Positions 47,876 through 56,408 of a stretch of 64,000 bases of DNA are shown piece by piece; the first letter of the stretch is position 1; each line of letters opens with the position of its first letter. The notes below the pieces were generated by a model, which did no database searches, was not told where the DNA came from, and saw nothing but the letters and a program-made list of their open reading frames with translations. The DNA is from Algoriphagus sp. Y33 (lineage in GTDB: Bacteria; Bacteroidota; Bacteroidia; Cytophagales; Cyclobacteriaceae). Both the position numbers and the translations under genes were made by a program. The stretch spans positions 3,162,001-3,226,000 of the forward strand of contig NZ_CP061947.1 of the NCBI RefSeq assembly GCF_014838715.1, in the 5' to 3' direction.

Positions 47876-49306
47876 ATGCGTTTCCCCCACTTACTTTACC
47901 TTATTTCGCTACTGTATTTCACTTCTTGTGAGGAAAAATCCGAAGAAAAAGTAAGCAATGGGACTTCATCAAAACCTAATATCGTTTTGATTTTTGCCGA
48001 TGACATGGCGTATGGTGACTTAGGAGTGTATGGAGCTACAGCATGGGAAACACCAAATCTCGACCAAATGGCTGCGGATGGTGTTCGGTTTACCCAATTT
48101 TATGTGCCACACGCCGTTTGCTCCGCATCTAGAGCAGCACTTCTGACAGGAACATACTCAAATAGGTTGGAGATTTTCGGAGCTCTAGACCATACCGCAA
48201 CGCATGGTTTGAACCCTGACGAAATGACCATTGCCGGGATGCTCAAGACAAATGGCTATGCTACAGGGATGGTTGGGAAATGGCATTTAGGACATCAAGC
48301 ACCTTTCCTCCCTACAGAACAGGGGTTTGATTCGTATTATGGACTTCCATACTCAAACGACATGTGGCCACATCACCCTGAAGCCAAAGGCTATTACCCT
48401 CCGCTTCCCTTATACAGAGACACTGCTGTGATCGACACACTTGACGATCAAAGTTTGCTTACTACTCACTATACGGAAGAGGCAATCAAGTTCATAGAGG
48501 AAAGTAAGGATACCCCTTTCTTCTTGTACTTGGCGCATAGTATGCCCCATGTCCCACTTTTTGTTTCTGATAAATTCAAAGGGAAATCCAAGCAGGGGCT
48601 TTACGGTGATGTGATGATGGAAATTGACTGGTCAGTTGGTCAAATAAGAAGGAAACTAGAACAACTGGGGCTGGCAGATAACACCATTATAATCTTCACC
48701 TCTGACAATGGCCCTTGGCTTTCTTACGGAGGACACGCCGGCTTAACAGGCGGCCTGAGAGAAGGAAAAGGGACATCCTGGGATGGTGGAATCCGCGAAC
48801 CGGGCATCTTTGTTTGGCCCAATCATTTCCCGGCAGGAAAAGTAGAAGAACAAGCAGCTATGACTATCGATATTCTTCCTACGTTAGCTGAGATTACCGG
48901 AGCTAAACTCCCTGAGTTACCAATCGACGGCAGGAGTATTCTATCTATTCTGGAAGGTAATGAAATGGAATCAAAACCCTACTTCGCCTACTATAACACA
49001 AATGAACTACAAGCTGTAATCTATGGACAATGGAAGCTTGTACTACCACATTCCTACCGGAGTATCCCAGAGGGAACAACTAGGAGAAATGACGGGATTC
49101 CCGTAAAATACCACATGCTGAAGCTGGAAAACACAGCACTTTTTGACCTCAAAAATGATCCCAATGAAACGACTGACGTATCTACTAGCCATCCGGAAAT
49201 TTTGGCCAAATTGAATCAATTTGCAGATGAGGCCAGAGCAGATATGGGAGACGCCTTGACCAAATCTGAAGGAACAGGATTAAGAAAAGCTGGAAGAGTT
49301 GAATAA
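47876..49306 (+). CDS. S1-family sulfatase lipoprotein
   Basis: 476 aa. Lipoprotein signal MRFPHLLYLISLLYFTS followed by C. The alkaline-phosphatase-fold metal site begins IVLIFADDMAYGDLG; the formylglycine site is C82 in AVCSASRAALLTG, a CxAxR version of the usual CxPxR. MVGKWHLGH and FTSDNGPWLSYGG are further family motifs. It should hydrolyse sulfate esters after Cys82 is converted to formylglycine. It is the last gene of the + strand operon; its final codons form one arm of a 19-bp dyad shared with the convergent gene. Confidence 0.88.
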   Translation: MRFPHLLYLISLLYFTSCEEKSEEKVSNGTSSKPNIVLIFADDMAYGDLGVYGATAWETPNLDQMAADGVRFTQFYVPHAVCSASRAALLTGTYSNRLEIFGALDHTATHGLNPDEMTIAGMLKTNGYATGMVGKWHLGHQAPFLPTEQGFDSYYGLPYSNDMWPHHPEAKGYYPPLPLYRDTAVIDTLDDQSLLTTHYTEEAIKFIEESKDTPFFLYLAHSMPHVPLFVSDKFKGKSKQGLYGDVMMEIDWSVGQIRRKLEQLGLADNTIIIFTSDNGPWLSYGGHAGLTGGLREGKGTSWDGGIREPGIFVWPNHFPAGKVEEQAAMTIDILPTLAEITGAKLPELPIDGRSILSILEGNEMESKPYFAYYNTNELQAVIYGQWKLVLPHSYRSIPEGTTRRNDGIPVKYHMLKLENTALFDLKNDPNETTDVSTSHPEILAKLNQFADEARADMGDALTKSEGTGLRKAGRVE

Positions 49307-49333
49307 AATCAATCGATTTTATTCAACTCTTCC
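49292..49333. terminator. 19-bp perfect dyad spanning two convergent stop codons
   Basis: Bases 49292-49310 and 49315-49333 are exact reverse complements around AATC. Each arm encodes Gly-Arg-Val-Glu-stop, so both the sulfatase and the FAD oxidoreductase end in GRVE. The distal part of each stem is A/T-rich; read either way it can act as a bidirectional terminator. Confidence 0.8.
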
Positions 49334-51181
49334 CTGCCAATCCACTTCAATAGTAAAAGGGCTCAATAATTCATCCAACAAAACTGAAACTTGCTCTCTA
49401 TTCAGTTTGGTTTCACTTGTAAATTCACCTGACACCCCTCTCCGTTCCCACGCTTGAGCTATAACCGCTAAAGGAGCATTTGGCCGAATAATTTCTATAA
49501 AATTCTGAAATCTACCTCCAGTCAAATACGCACCGGAAGCTCCCCAAAAATCGGTTAAACTTGGATATATTGACTTCAATCCGTCCATCAATTCGTATTC
49601 AGTTACTAATCTATCCGGATAAAACCATGTTTGATTTGCCCAAAGATACGGCACTCCCTCACCTTTGAAGATCCCTGTAGCTCCGATTCTTTGCATTGCA
49701 GCAAAATGCTTGTCATCCGGATTCATATCCACAAAAGGCATGATATAAGCTCTCTGATCCAACAAAAGCTGTTGCACTTCACGAATGGAAATATCTTCCA
49801 AGTCCTTCTTTTCTCTGACGGCTACTGCAGCCAATACTCCCGCAGCCTGCCCAATTCCCAATACTACGGGTTGAAGTCTGGTGGCACCATTCACAATATT
49901 AGATACAGAAATACTTTTCTCTGCGAGGATCAAACCTGGATGATCCTTCGCAATCAGGGCTCCCAATGGCAAATTATAAGAAGGGACACGAATCTTGATA
50001 AAGTCTATTGCCGGAGCTTCTAAGTTTTTTTTATGATGATGATCAATTGTATAATCTCCTACTGCAATTCCCGTTTTGTAAAGTGGACTGGGAGCATTAT
50101 AAGGTGTTTGTAAATAAGGCAATGTGAAATCTGCCAGACCGACATATCTCCTAGATTCACGATGGTAAGGAATCATAGGCAATCCGTCTGCTGTAGGATA
50201 CTCATTTTCTGCTATCCCCAAATGCTGATAGCCTAGCTCATGTTGGATGTAATAGGTAAACCTCAGGCTTGCTTGCTTTGCTGCTTCCAAAGCTTCTATC
50301 CTTTCCTCAGGATTCATCTCTACTATGTTTAGATAATAATCATTTCCGCAATTCGGCCAATTGATCATATATTTACCATTTGGAAGCTTGCCATAGTCAA
50401 GCATCTTCTCACAGTCCAAAGTAGGAGCATTATCAGATATGGGATCAGCATGCGCGCAGGCACAGGCGAATTCTTCCGGATCATAATTGGAAGGCTTGGG
50501 AATAGTTTTATCCGCACCCACTCCATAATCCTGAAGTGTCACCACATAAGTCAGATCTTGGATGATATCATTGCTTTCCTCCGGCGCAAATTCCTCTCCG
50601 ATTTCATTCCTGGCATCCATTCCCAATCTATAGGATAGCTGACGGGCAGCAGCTACATCTCCAAGTTCGGTAGCATCTATCACTATAGGCGCAGTCACTT
50701 CATTGACTTGACCATATTTGGTATACGAGACCAACCAACCTTCCTCACCATAATCCGCTGTTATCCAATCGCTTTCAAAGGAAACCGTCAACTTATCTAC
50801 TGGCTTAGCCATTTCCTGAAGAATTTGATTCCCTACTTTGGGCTCGAAAAGCGTGTTACTCACCCAGCCGGTAGCCAGATTCTCAGATCCTCCATAATAC
50901 TCTTCCAATTTTGATTTGAATTCTCCCCAAATTCCTGAGGGAAGCTTATGGTTCCCATCTATGGCTGATACACCCGCAGAAGTCAGCATCCCTCCCAACC
51001 AAGTTGTAGGCTCAATAATCAATGTCTTGGTCCCTAATCTACCGGCTGTAATTCCCGCGGCGGTCCCACTTGCTCCGCCACCAATTATGATCAGGTCATA
51101 TTTCTCCTGAGCATAAATGGAGGATGACAAAGCGCAAAGAAGTATGGCTACAGCGGTTGTTTTTAATTTAGACATCTTCAT
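49319..51181 (-). CDS. Secreted FAD-dependent oxidoreductase (FAD_oxidored type)
   Basis: 620 aa with signal peptide ending near SIYAQEK. The Rossmann motif IIGGGASGTAAGI begins at about residue 32, followed by WLGGMLTSAGVSAIDGN, a hallmark of the PF12831 FAD-dependent oxidoreductases found in glycan loci. A CACAH cysteine pair lies near residue 240. A C-terminal domain of about 150 residues follows the FAD domain. The start overlaps the ROK gene's stop by 4 bp (ATGA). A sugar oxidation role is inferred from the operon, not shown. Confidence 0.82.
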   Translation of the reverse strand: MKMSKLKTTAVAILLCALSSSIYAQEKYDLIIIGGGASGTAAGITAGRLGTKTLIIEPTTWLGGMLTSAGVSAIDGNHKLPSGIWGEFKSKLEEYYGGSENLATGWVSNTLFEPKVGNQILQEMAKPVDKLTVSFESDWITADYGEEGWLVSYTKYGQVNEVTAPIVIDATELGDVAAARQLSYRLGMDARNEIGEEFAPEESNDIIQDLTYVVTLQDYGVGADKTIPKPSNYDPEEFACACAHADPISDNAPTLDCEKMLDYGKLPNGKYMINWPNCGNDYYLNIVEMNPEERIEALEAAKQASLRFTYYIQHELGYQHLGIAENEYPTADGLPMIPYHRESRRYVGLADFTLPYLQTPYNAPSPLYKTGIAVGDYTIDHHHKKNLEAPAIDFIKIRVPSYNLPLGALIAKDHPGLILAEKSISVSNIVNGATRLQPVVLGIGQAAGVLAAVAVREKKDLEDISIREVQQLLLDQRAYIMPFVDMNPDDKHFAAMQRIGATGIFKGEGVPYLWANQTWFYPDRLVTEYELMDGLKSIYPSLTDFWGASGAYLTGGRFQNFIEIIRPNAPLAVIAQAWERRGVSGEFTSETKLNREQVSVLLDELLSPFTIEVDWQGRVE

Positions 51182-52038
51182 AAATCACTTTCCACAAAAG
51201 GCAAACAAGCTCCAATCAATGCTGCACGTTCTCCCAAGGCAGAAATATTAATGGGAACAGGGTAGCCCATAGTTTCCAAATAGGCTCTGGTCGTAGGTAG
51301 ATAATGGGCTCCTGCCAAACTGATTTTACCTCCCAGGACAACTCCTTCAGAATGCAGTCGGATTAAATATGGAAACAAAAATTCACCAAGAGCTCTTCCG
51401 AATGTCTCAAATACTTTGATGGCAACTTCCGAATCAAAATCAGAAGAAAGTAAATCCTTCGCTCCCGAAATCTCAACTCCAAATTGTTCCAGTGCATATT
51501 TTTTAAACCAGACAGTTCCCAGATAATCCTCAGCAATTCCGTCTCGAAATGGTGCTGTCCAGAGCTTCGCGTCTTTGACCACCTCATGGACTTTAATGGC
51601 AGACCCAAGTCCTGTGCCTAAAGTGATCCCTACTGAGTTTTGAAATTCCTTGCCTGCTCCGGCATAGCTTTCTCCAACCAAAAAAGCTTCCGCATCGTTG
51701 GTGAATGCCAAGTGAGACGACGGCAAGCCTAGGCTTTCTGCCAATAAATCCTTAACAGATAGCTGATACAGGGAAGCCATTTTCCCCTGATCCTTAATCA
51801 GAGAAATTCCATTTTCATAATCGTAGGGACCCGGCATGGCAATTCCTACTTTATAGTTTACAGATTCTCCCGCAGCTTTTCTTATGACCTCCGCCCAAGC
51901 CGAAATGATGCTTTCTTGGTCTCCGAATGTATCTACATCAGCTTCCTCAAAGCAATTAAAAGATGCTACCCGCCCCCTCAACGTCACTTTTGCCGCTGAG
52001 ATATGCGAACCTCCAATATCTACTCCAATGAGTTCCAT
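51178..52038 (-). CDS. ROK-family sugar kinase-like protein without the zinc motif
   Basis: 286 aa from ATG 52038 (MELIGVDIGGSHISAAKV); a TTG six bases upstream overlaps the GH92 stop and is less likely. Phosphate loop DIGGSHIS, catalytic region AFTNDAEAFLVGE and GITLGTGLGSAI are as in ROK glucokinases. The zinc-binding CxCGxxGCxE motif is absent; the corresponding stretch reads APFRDGIAEDYLG. It has no HTH, so it is an enzyme rather than a regulator. It starts 2 bp after GH92 and overlaps the FAD gene by 4 bp. Phosphorylation of mannose or another released hexose is inference. Confidence 0.8.
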   Translation of the reverse strand: MELIGVDIGGSHISAAKVTLRGRVASFNCFEEADVDTFGDQESIISAWAEVIRKAAGESVNYKVGIAMPGPYDYENGISLIKDQGKMASLYQLSVKDLLAESLGLPSSHLAFTNDAEAFLVGESYAGAGKEFQNSVGITLGTGLGSAIKVHEVVKDAKLWTAPFRDGIAEDYLGTVWFKKYALEQFGVEISGAKDLLSSDFDSEVAIKVFETFGRALGEFLFPYLIRLHSEGVVLGGKISLAGAHYLPTTRAYLETMGYPVPINISALGERAALIGACLPFVESDL

Positions 52039-52040
52039 AG

Positions 52041-54344
52041 TCAATCTTCTAAGCTCAAAGAAAATGGTTTAGCACTTTCTGACACTCCTCTTGACCTGTT
52101 TGGCTCAGCATCCATTTCAAAACTTAGCTTTGCTCCCTTTTTTAGCTCTAAATAATTCAGGTAGTTTTTGTCGTACGGTTTGCCATCCCAGGTCATGGAC
52201 TTAATATAGCTGTGATCCGGCGAATTATTGGGAGCGGAGATTTCAATTGCATTCCCGTTTGCGAGATGGATTTTAGCTTCCTTAAACAAAGGGGCTCCCA
52301 AAACATACTCATCCGCAGCAGGAGTGACCGGATAAAAACCCAAAGCCGAGAAGACATACCATGCAGAAGTTTGTCCATTGTCTTCATCTCCACAATATCC
52401 ATCAGGTGTAGGACGGTACATTCTGTCCATCGTCTCCCTCACCCAGTATTGTGCTTTCCAAGGCTGAAGTGCATGATTGTACAAGTAAATCATGTGTTGG
52501 ATAGGTTGATTTCCATGAGCATACTGGCCCATCTGAGCCACTTGCATTTCTCTGATTTCATGGATCACAAAGCCATAGTAGCTTTCTTCAAAAGTAGGCG
52601 CACTTGTAAAGACCCCATCCAGTTTATCTACAAAAGCCTTTTCTCCTCCCATCAGATCAATCAAGCCCTGTATATCCTGAAATACCGACCAAGTATAATG
52701 CATGGAATTTCCCTCGGTAAAAGCATCTCCCCATTTGAGCGGATCAAAAGGAGATTGGAATGACCCATCCTCATTTTTGCCACGCATCCAGCCGGACTCT
52801 TTATCAAACAGCTTTTTGTAATTCATGGCTCTTGACTTATACAAGTCAAGTTCTGACTGAGGCTTATTCAGTTTTTTGGCCAACTGATAAATGGTAAAAT
52901 CATCGTAAGAATATTCCAGCGTGCGGGCAGCATTTTCGTTGATCTTCACATCGTAAGGTACGTAGCCCAATCTTTTGTAATATTCTACTCCTGCCCTTCC
53001 TACAGCTGTCAAAGGTCCTGCATTGTTTGCCCCATGGATCAGTGCTTCATACAGTATCTCTATATCGTATTCAAAATCCTCTCCTATTTTCAAATAGGCA
53101 TCAGCAACCACGGAAGCAGAATTGTTCCCAACCATCACGTTTCTTAGTCCGGGACTGCCCCACTCCGGAAGCCAGCCCCCTTCTTTATAGGTATTTGCCA
53201 AGCCTGCCTGAATTTCTGCGTTTACATCCGGGTAAACCAGAGTTAACAAAGGAAATAAGGCTCTAAAAGTATCCCAAAACCCTGTATCCGTATACATGTA
53301 TCCGCTTTCCACTTTTCCATTATATGGACTGTAATGCACCACTTCCCCGTCTGCATTGATCTCATAGAATTTCCTTGGAAACAGTAGGGAACGGTACAAA
53401 CTGGTATAGAACATTTCGAGCTGGGCGACCGAACCTCCTCCAACTTCTATCTTACCCAACTGCTCATTCCAGGCATCTCTACCTTCACTACGGAGAGATT
53501 CAAAATCCCCGGAACCCAATTCCTTCAAATTCAGAAGTGCCTGCTTAGGGCTTATAAAAGAAGAAGCTACTTTCACCTTTACTTGAAAAGCGGCTGATTT
53601 CTTTCCAAAACCAATCAATACCCCTACGTGATTTGCATTTACCGTCAGTTCTCCACTTGTCTGCGTGTCTGCTATAGTTTGTGCTAAAGTGAAATCCTCA
53701 TCAAACTCCAAAACAAAGTAATTCTTGAAATTATCAGGGACACCACCTGAATTCTTGGTAGAGTAGCCTGTAATTCTTCTGTTTTCAGGATCAATGGTGA
53801 CCTCAGATCCGTTATCGAAAGCATCCAAAACAAATGAAGCCTCTTGGTCTGCCGGATATGTTATTCTAAAAAGTACGGCTCTCTCCGTGGGCGTAAGTTC
53901 CACATTGATGTGATGATCTGCGAGGTAAACCTGATAGTAATTTGGTTCAGCAGTTTCCGCTTTGTGGGAAAACCAAGATGCTCTTTCATCCTGATCAAAA
54001 ACCGGTGCACCTGTCATCGGCATAATAGAAAACTGGCCATAATCATTCATCCATGGTGAAGGCTGATGTGTTTGTTTGAATCCGCGGATTTTTTCAGCTC
54101 CATAACTGTACATCCAGCCATCTCCCATCTTTCCGGTTTGTGGGGACCAGAAATTCATCCCCCATGGCAAGGCTATGGCAGGATAGGTATTTCCGTTGGA
54201 AAATTCCGGTCTGGAGTCTGTTCCCACCAATGGTAGGGCATAGTCCACTAATTCCCGTGATTCTATGGCTGTGATTTTTTGGGCAAAAAGCCCCAATTGA
54301 ACGCACAGTAAAAGTGCGAGAATAGCAATAATAGGTTTCATCAA
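52041..54344 (-). CDS. GH92 family alpha-mannosidase
   Basis: 767 aa with signal peptide MMKPIIAILALLLCVQLGLFA. GH92 landmarks are DSRPEFSNGNTYPAIALPWG near the N-terminus, DTGFWDTFRALFPLLT, HGNQPIQHMIYLYNHA, and GYCGDEDNGQTSAWYVFSAL near residue 650, where acidic residues coordinate the catalytic calcium and base. The family removes alpha-linked mannose (mostly alpha-1,2) from N-glycans or mannan. It is the first gene of a tight - strand operon with the ROK kinase-like and FAD genes. Confidence 0.93.
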   Translation of the reverse strand: MMKPIIAILALLLCVQLGLFAQKITAIESRELVDYALPLVGTDSRPEFSNGNTYPAIALPWGMNFWSPQTGKMGDGWMYSYGAEKIRGFKQTHQPSPWMNDYGQFSIMPMTGAPVFDQDERASWFSHKAETAEPNYYQVYLADHHINVELTPTERAVLFRITYPADQEASFVLDAFDNGSEVTIDPENRRITGYSTKNSGGVPDNFKNYFVLEFDEDFTLAQTIADTQTSGELTVNANHVGVLIGFGKKSAAFQVKVKVASSFISPKQALLNLKELGSGDFESLRSEGRDAWNEQLGKIEVGGGSVAQLEMFYTSLYRSLLFPRKFYEINADGEVVHYSPYNGKVESGYMYTDTGFWDTFRALFPLLTLVYPDVNAEIQAGLANTYKEGGWLPEWGSPGLRNVMVGNNSASVVADAYLKIGEDFEYDIEILYEALIHGANNAGPLTAVGRAGVEYYKRLGYVPYDVKINENAARTLEYSYDDFTIYQLAKKLNKPQSELDLYKSRAMNYKKLFDKESGWMRGKNEDGSFQSPFDPLKWGDAFTEGNSMHYTWSVFQDIQGLIDLMGGEKAFVDKLDGVFTSAPTFEESYYGFVIHEIREMQVAQMGQYAHGNQPIQHMIYLYNHALQPWKAQYWVRETMDRMYRPTPDGYCGDEDNGQTSAWYVFSALGFYPVTPAADEYVLGAPLFKEAKIHLANGNAIEISAPNNSPDHSYIKSMTWDGKPYDKNYLNYLELKKGAKLSFEMDAEPNRSRGVSESAKPFSLSLED

Positions 54345-54363
54345 AGAGGGTATTAATTCGGCC

Positions 54364-54371
54364 CAAATTTA
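54364..54371 (-). promoter_or_regulatory. Candidate -7 element for GH92
   Basis: On the - strand TAAATTTG matches TAnnTTTG 20 bp upstream of the start codon; no TTG at the expected distance. Confidence 0.4.
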
Positions 54372-54736
54372 CAAATCAATTTTTAGAGTCTAGGGTAGAA
54401 TTCAACCGGCGGTAATCAATTATATGTAGCTTTTATCCCGGTGACTCTGGAAAACTTCCTCTATCCCAGAGTCAGTACTAATCGATAGCAAAAATTGTTG
54501 AAAGTCCGGATTTACCGAATGCTTAACAATTCGAATCAAGGAGTTAAACCCGGATTTTGCATTAGGTTTCGTTAAGAGGCCATTAATTACAATAAAATCA
54601 GGCTGTTTGGAGACTGAGGCATAGCACCGCTATGGTGAAGTCGAAAACTGCAACACAGTGACTGATTTTGAAGCAATTATTGGGCGCAATAGAAATGCTA
54701 ATGCATGATGCGGGTTAAACATTTGAAAAATGGAAA

Positions 54737-54775
54737 TAAAAAAATAGAGGCTTTGAATTGAATCAAAGCCTCTAT
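54737..54775 (-). terminator. Terminator of SusC1-SusD1
   Basis: Perfect 13-bp stem (54744-54756 with 54763-54775) and a T-run of seven on the - strand, 30 bp past the SusD stop. Nearly the same sequence follows the other SusD gene. Confidence 0.88.
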
Positions 54776-54805
54776 CAGAAAATTACACCTTACTAAACTC
54801 AGGGA

Positions 54806-56407
54806 TTAATTTCCAGCGTCCCACCATACATTGTTAATCCAAGTATCGCCTCCCATGTTCGAAATTGCATTAGCCAATCCTTGGGGATTAGTAGTGCTTT
54901 CCGATGCAGGGTAAAGTTGTCTTCTTGGAATTTGTCCCGATGAGAAATTGCCTGAATAATTCACAGGAGTCAACTCAGGATAGCCTGATCTCTTCCAGTT
55001 GTTCCAAGATTCTACGAAGTTTGCCAAGATTCCGGTGGTTGCCCAAATTTGCTCATTGATCATTTTCAGTGAAGCTTCAGAACTACTGATATCCAAAGGA
55101 TTGTCCGCAACAAAAGCAGAAGCCGTGGAAGCCGGAACAGTTGCCCCTCCGAATTTGCCAATAGTCGCCAATGCGCCTTCTAATCCGGCAGCATAATATT
55201 CAGAAGCAGTACCCGGCACTGTATATCCTCTTGCAGCAGCATCGGCCAACAAAAATTGAATCTCCGCATACGTCAAAATAAATACAGGTGCATCCCTATC
55301 TCTGTAGATTGCAGTGGGTCTGGAATACTTTCCAATTGGTGCAACATCACTCCCAGTTCCAGTTGGCCCAGGGTAATTAGGTTCATTGCTGACATCTGTA
55401 CTTCTACCGCTCAAATCGTATCCGTTGGGTAATCCTATTTGAATACTAGGATCATTGTTCCCTGCTGCTGTACTTCTGTTGGCAACCAAACCCGCAGCCG
55501 GTACTTCGGCGATTATGGATAGTCTAGGATCACTGTTGGATTTAAGAAAATCTACAAGTTTTTTAGACCAACGTACTTCATAAACATCATCTGTGACGTT
55601 TAACGCATTAGCACTGGAATTGGAATATCCGTTAGCATCGTCAGAGATCAATGCAGCCTCATCATCTACGGAAGAGAAGACACCGCCTGCAATCGCTTTT
55701 TGTACATAAGACTGAGCCGTAGACGGATCTACCTCCACCAATCTCATTGCCATACGCAACATAATAGAATATCCCAGTTTTCTCCATTTTGTCAAATCTC
55801 CTCCATAAAGCACATCGTTTTTAATTTCATCCCCGGAATCATTGATGGAAGAAAGTGCGCCTTCAAGATCTGAAAGCATAGCCAAATATGCTTCTGACTG
55901 AGAATCATATTTTGGTTGGGTAATTCCCGCTTCAGCCTGTAATGCTTCAGAATACGGGATATCCCCATAAATATCAGATACAAATGAAAGAGTAAGTACT
56001 TTCCAGATTTCTCCTACTGCCACTAAATTGGTTAACCCTTTTGATTCTGCCAGTGCCTGCATTTGATATACTCGGGAGGCCGCAGAATAGCCATCATTCC
56101 AGACGCTTTGTATATAACTGTTTGTACTCCCAGATGCTACATATTTATCTGCATTGGAATAATAGTTAGCTCCTCCGGTAGAAGTAGAAGCCATCAGCTG
56201 TACCCACATACTTTGAAACAAAATTGCTCCAGTATAGCCGGTCATCATGTTTCCGTAGTTATAAGAAACTGTAGGAAGGATCAAATTTGGGTCAAACACC
56301 TCACCGTCAGCTCGGTTTGGATCGGTATTGATGTCTGCAAAATCCCCATCACAGCCGGACACCGCCAGCATAACGCCTGTAAGAAATATGCTTATATATT
56401 TTTTCAT
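54806..56407 (-). CDS. susD: SusD/RagB-like nutrient-binding lipoprotein (1)
   Basis: 533 aa. Lipoprotein signal MKKYISIFLTGVMLAVSGC. The segment DINTDPNRADGEVFDPNLIL is typical of the SusD-like_2 subgroup, as is the C-terminus GGDTWINNVWWDAGN. Tetratricopeptide-type helices occupy the middle. It caps the SusC channel on the cell surface and binds the glycan. The gene starts 1 bp after the SusC stop, so the pair is translated together. Confidence 0.9.
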   Translation of the reverse strand: MKKYISIFLTGVMLAVSGCDGDFADINTDPNRADGEVFDPNLILPTVSYNYGNMMTGYTGAILFQSMWVQLMASTSTGGANYYSNADKYVASGSTNSYIQSVWNDGYSAASRVYQMQALAESKGLTNLVAVGEIWKVLTLSFVSDIYGDIPYSEALQAEAGITQPKYDSQSEAYLAMLSDLEGALSSINDSGDEIKNDVLYGGDLTKWRKLGYSIMLRMAMRLVEVDPSTAQSYVQKAIAGGVFSSVDDEAALISDDANGYSNSSANALNVTDDVYEVRWSKKLVDFLKSNSDPRLSIIAEVPAAGLVANRSTAAGNNDPSIQIGLPNGYDLSGRSTDVSNEPNYPGPTGTGSDVAPIGKYSRPTAIYRDRDAPVFILTYAEIQFLLADAAARGYTVPGTASEYYAAGLEGALATIGKFGGATVPASTASAFVADNPLDISSSEASLKMINEQIWATTGILANFVESWNNWKRSGYPELTPVNYSGNFSSGQIPRRQLYPASESTTNPQGLANAISNMGGDTWINNVWWDAGN

Positions 56408-56408
56408 A

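Larger units (their letters stand above)
54345..54805. other. 461-bp intergenic region between GH92 and SusD
   Basis: Contains a candidate GH92 promoter, a short hairpin CATAGC-acc-GCTATG (54620-54634) inside a stretch that reads like a dispersed intergenic repeat, and the SusD terminator (54737-54775). No gene. Confidence 0.5.
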
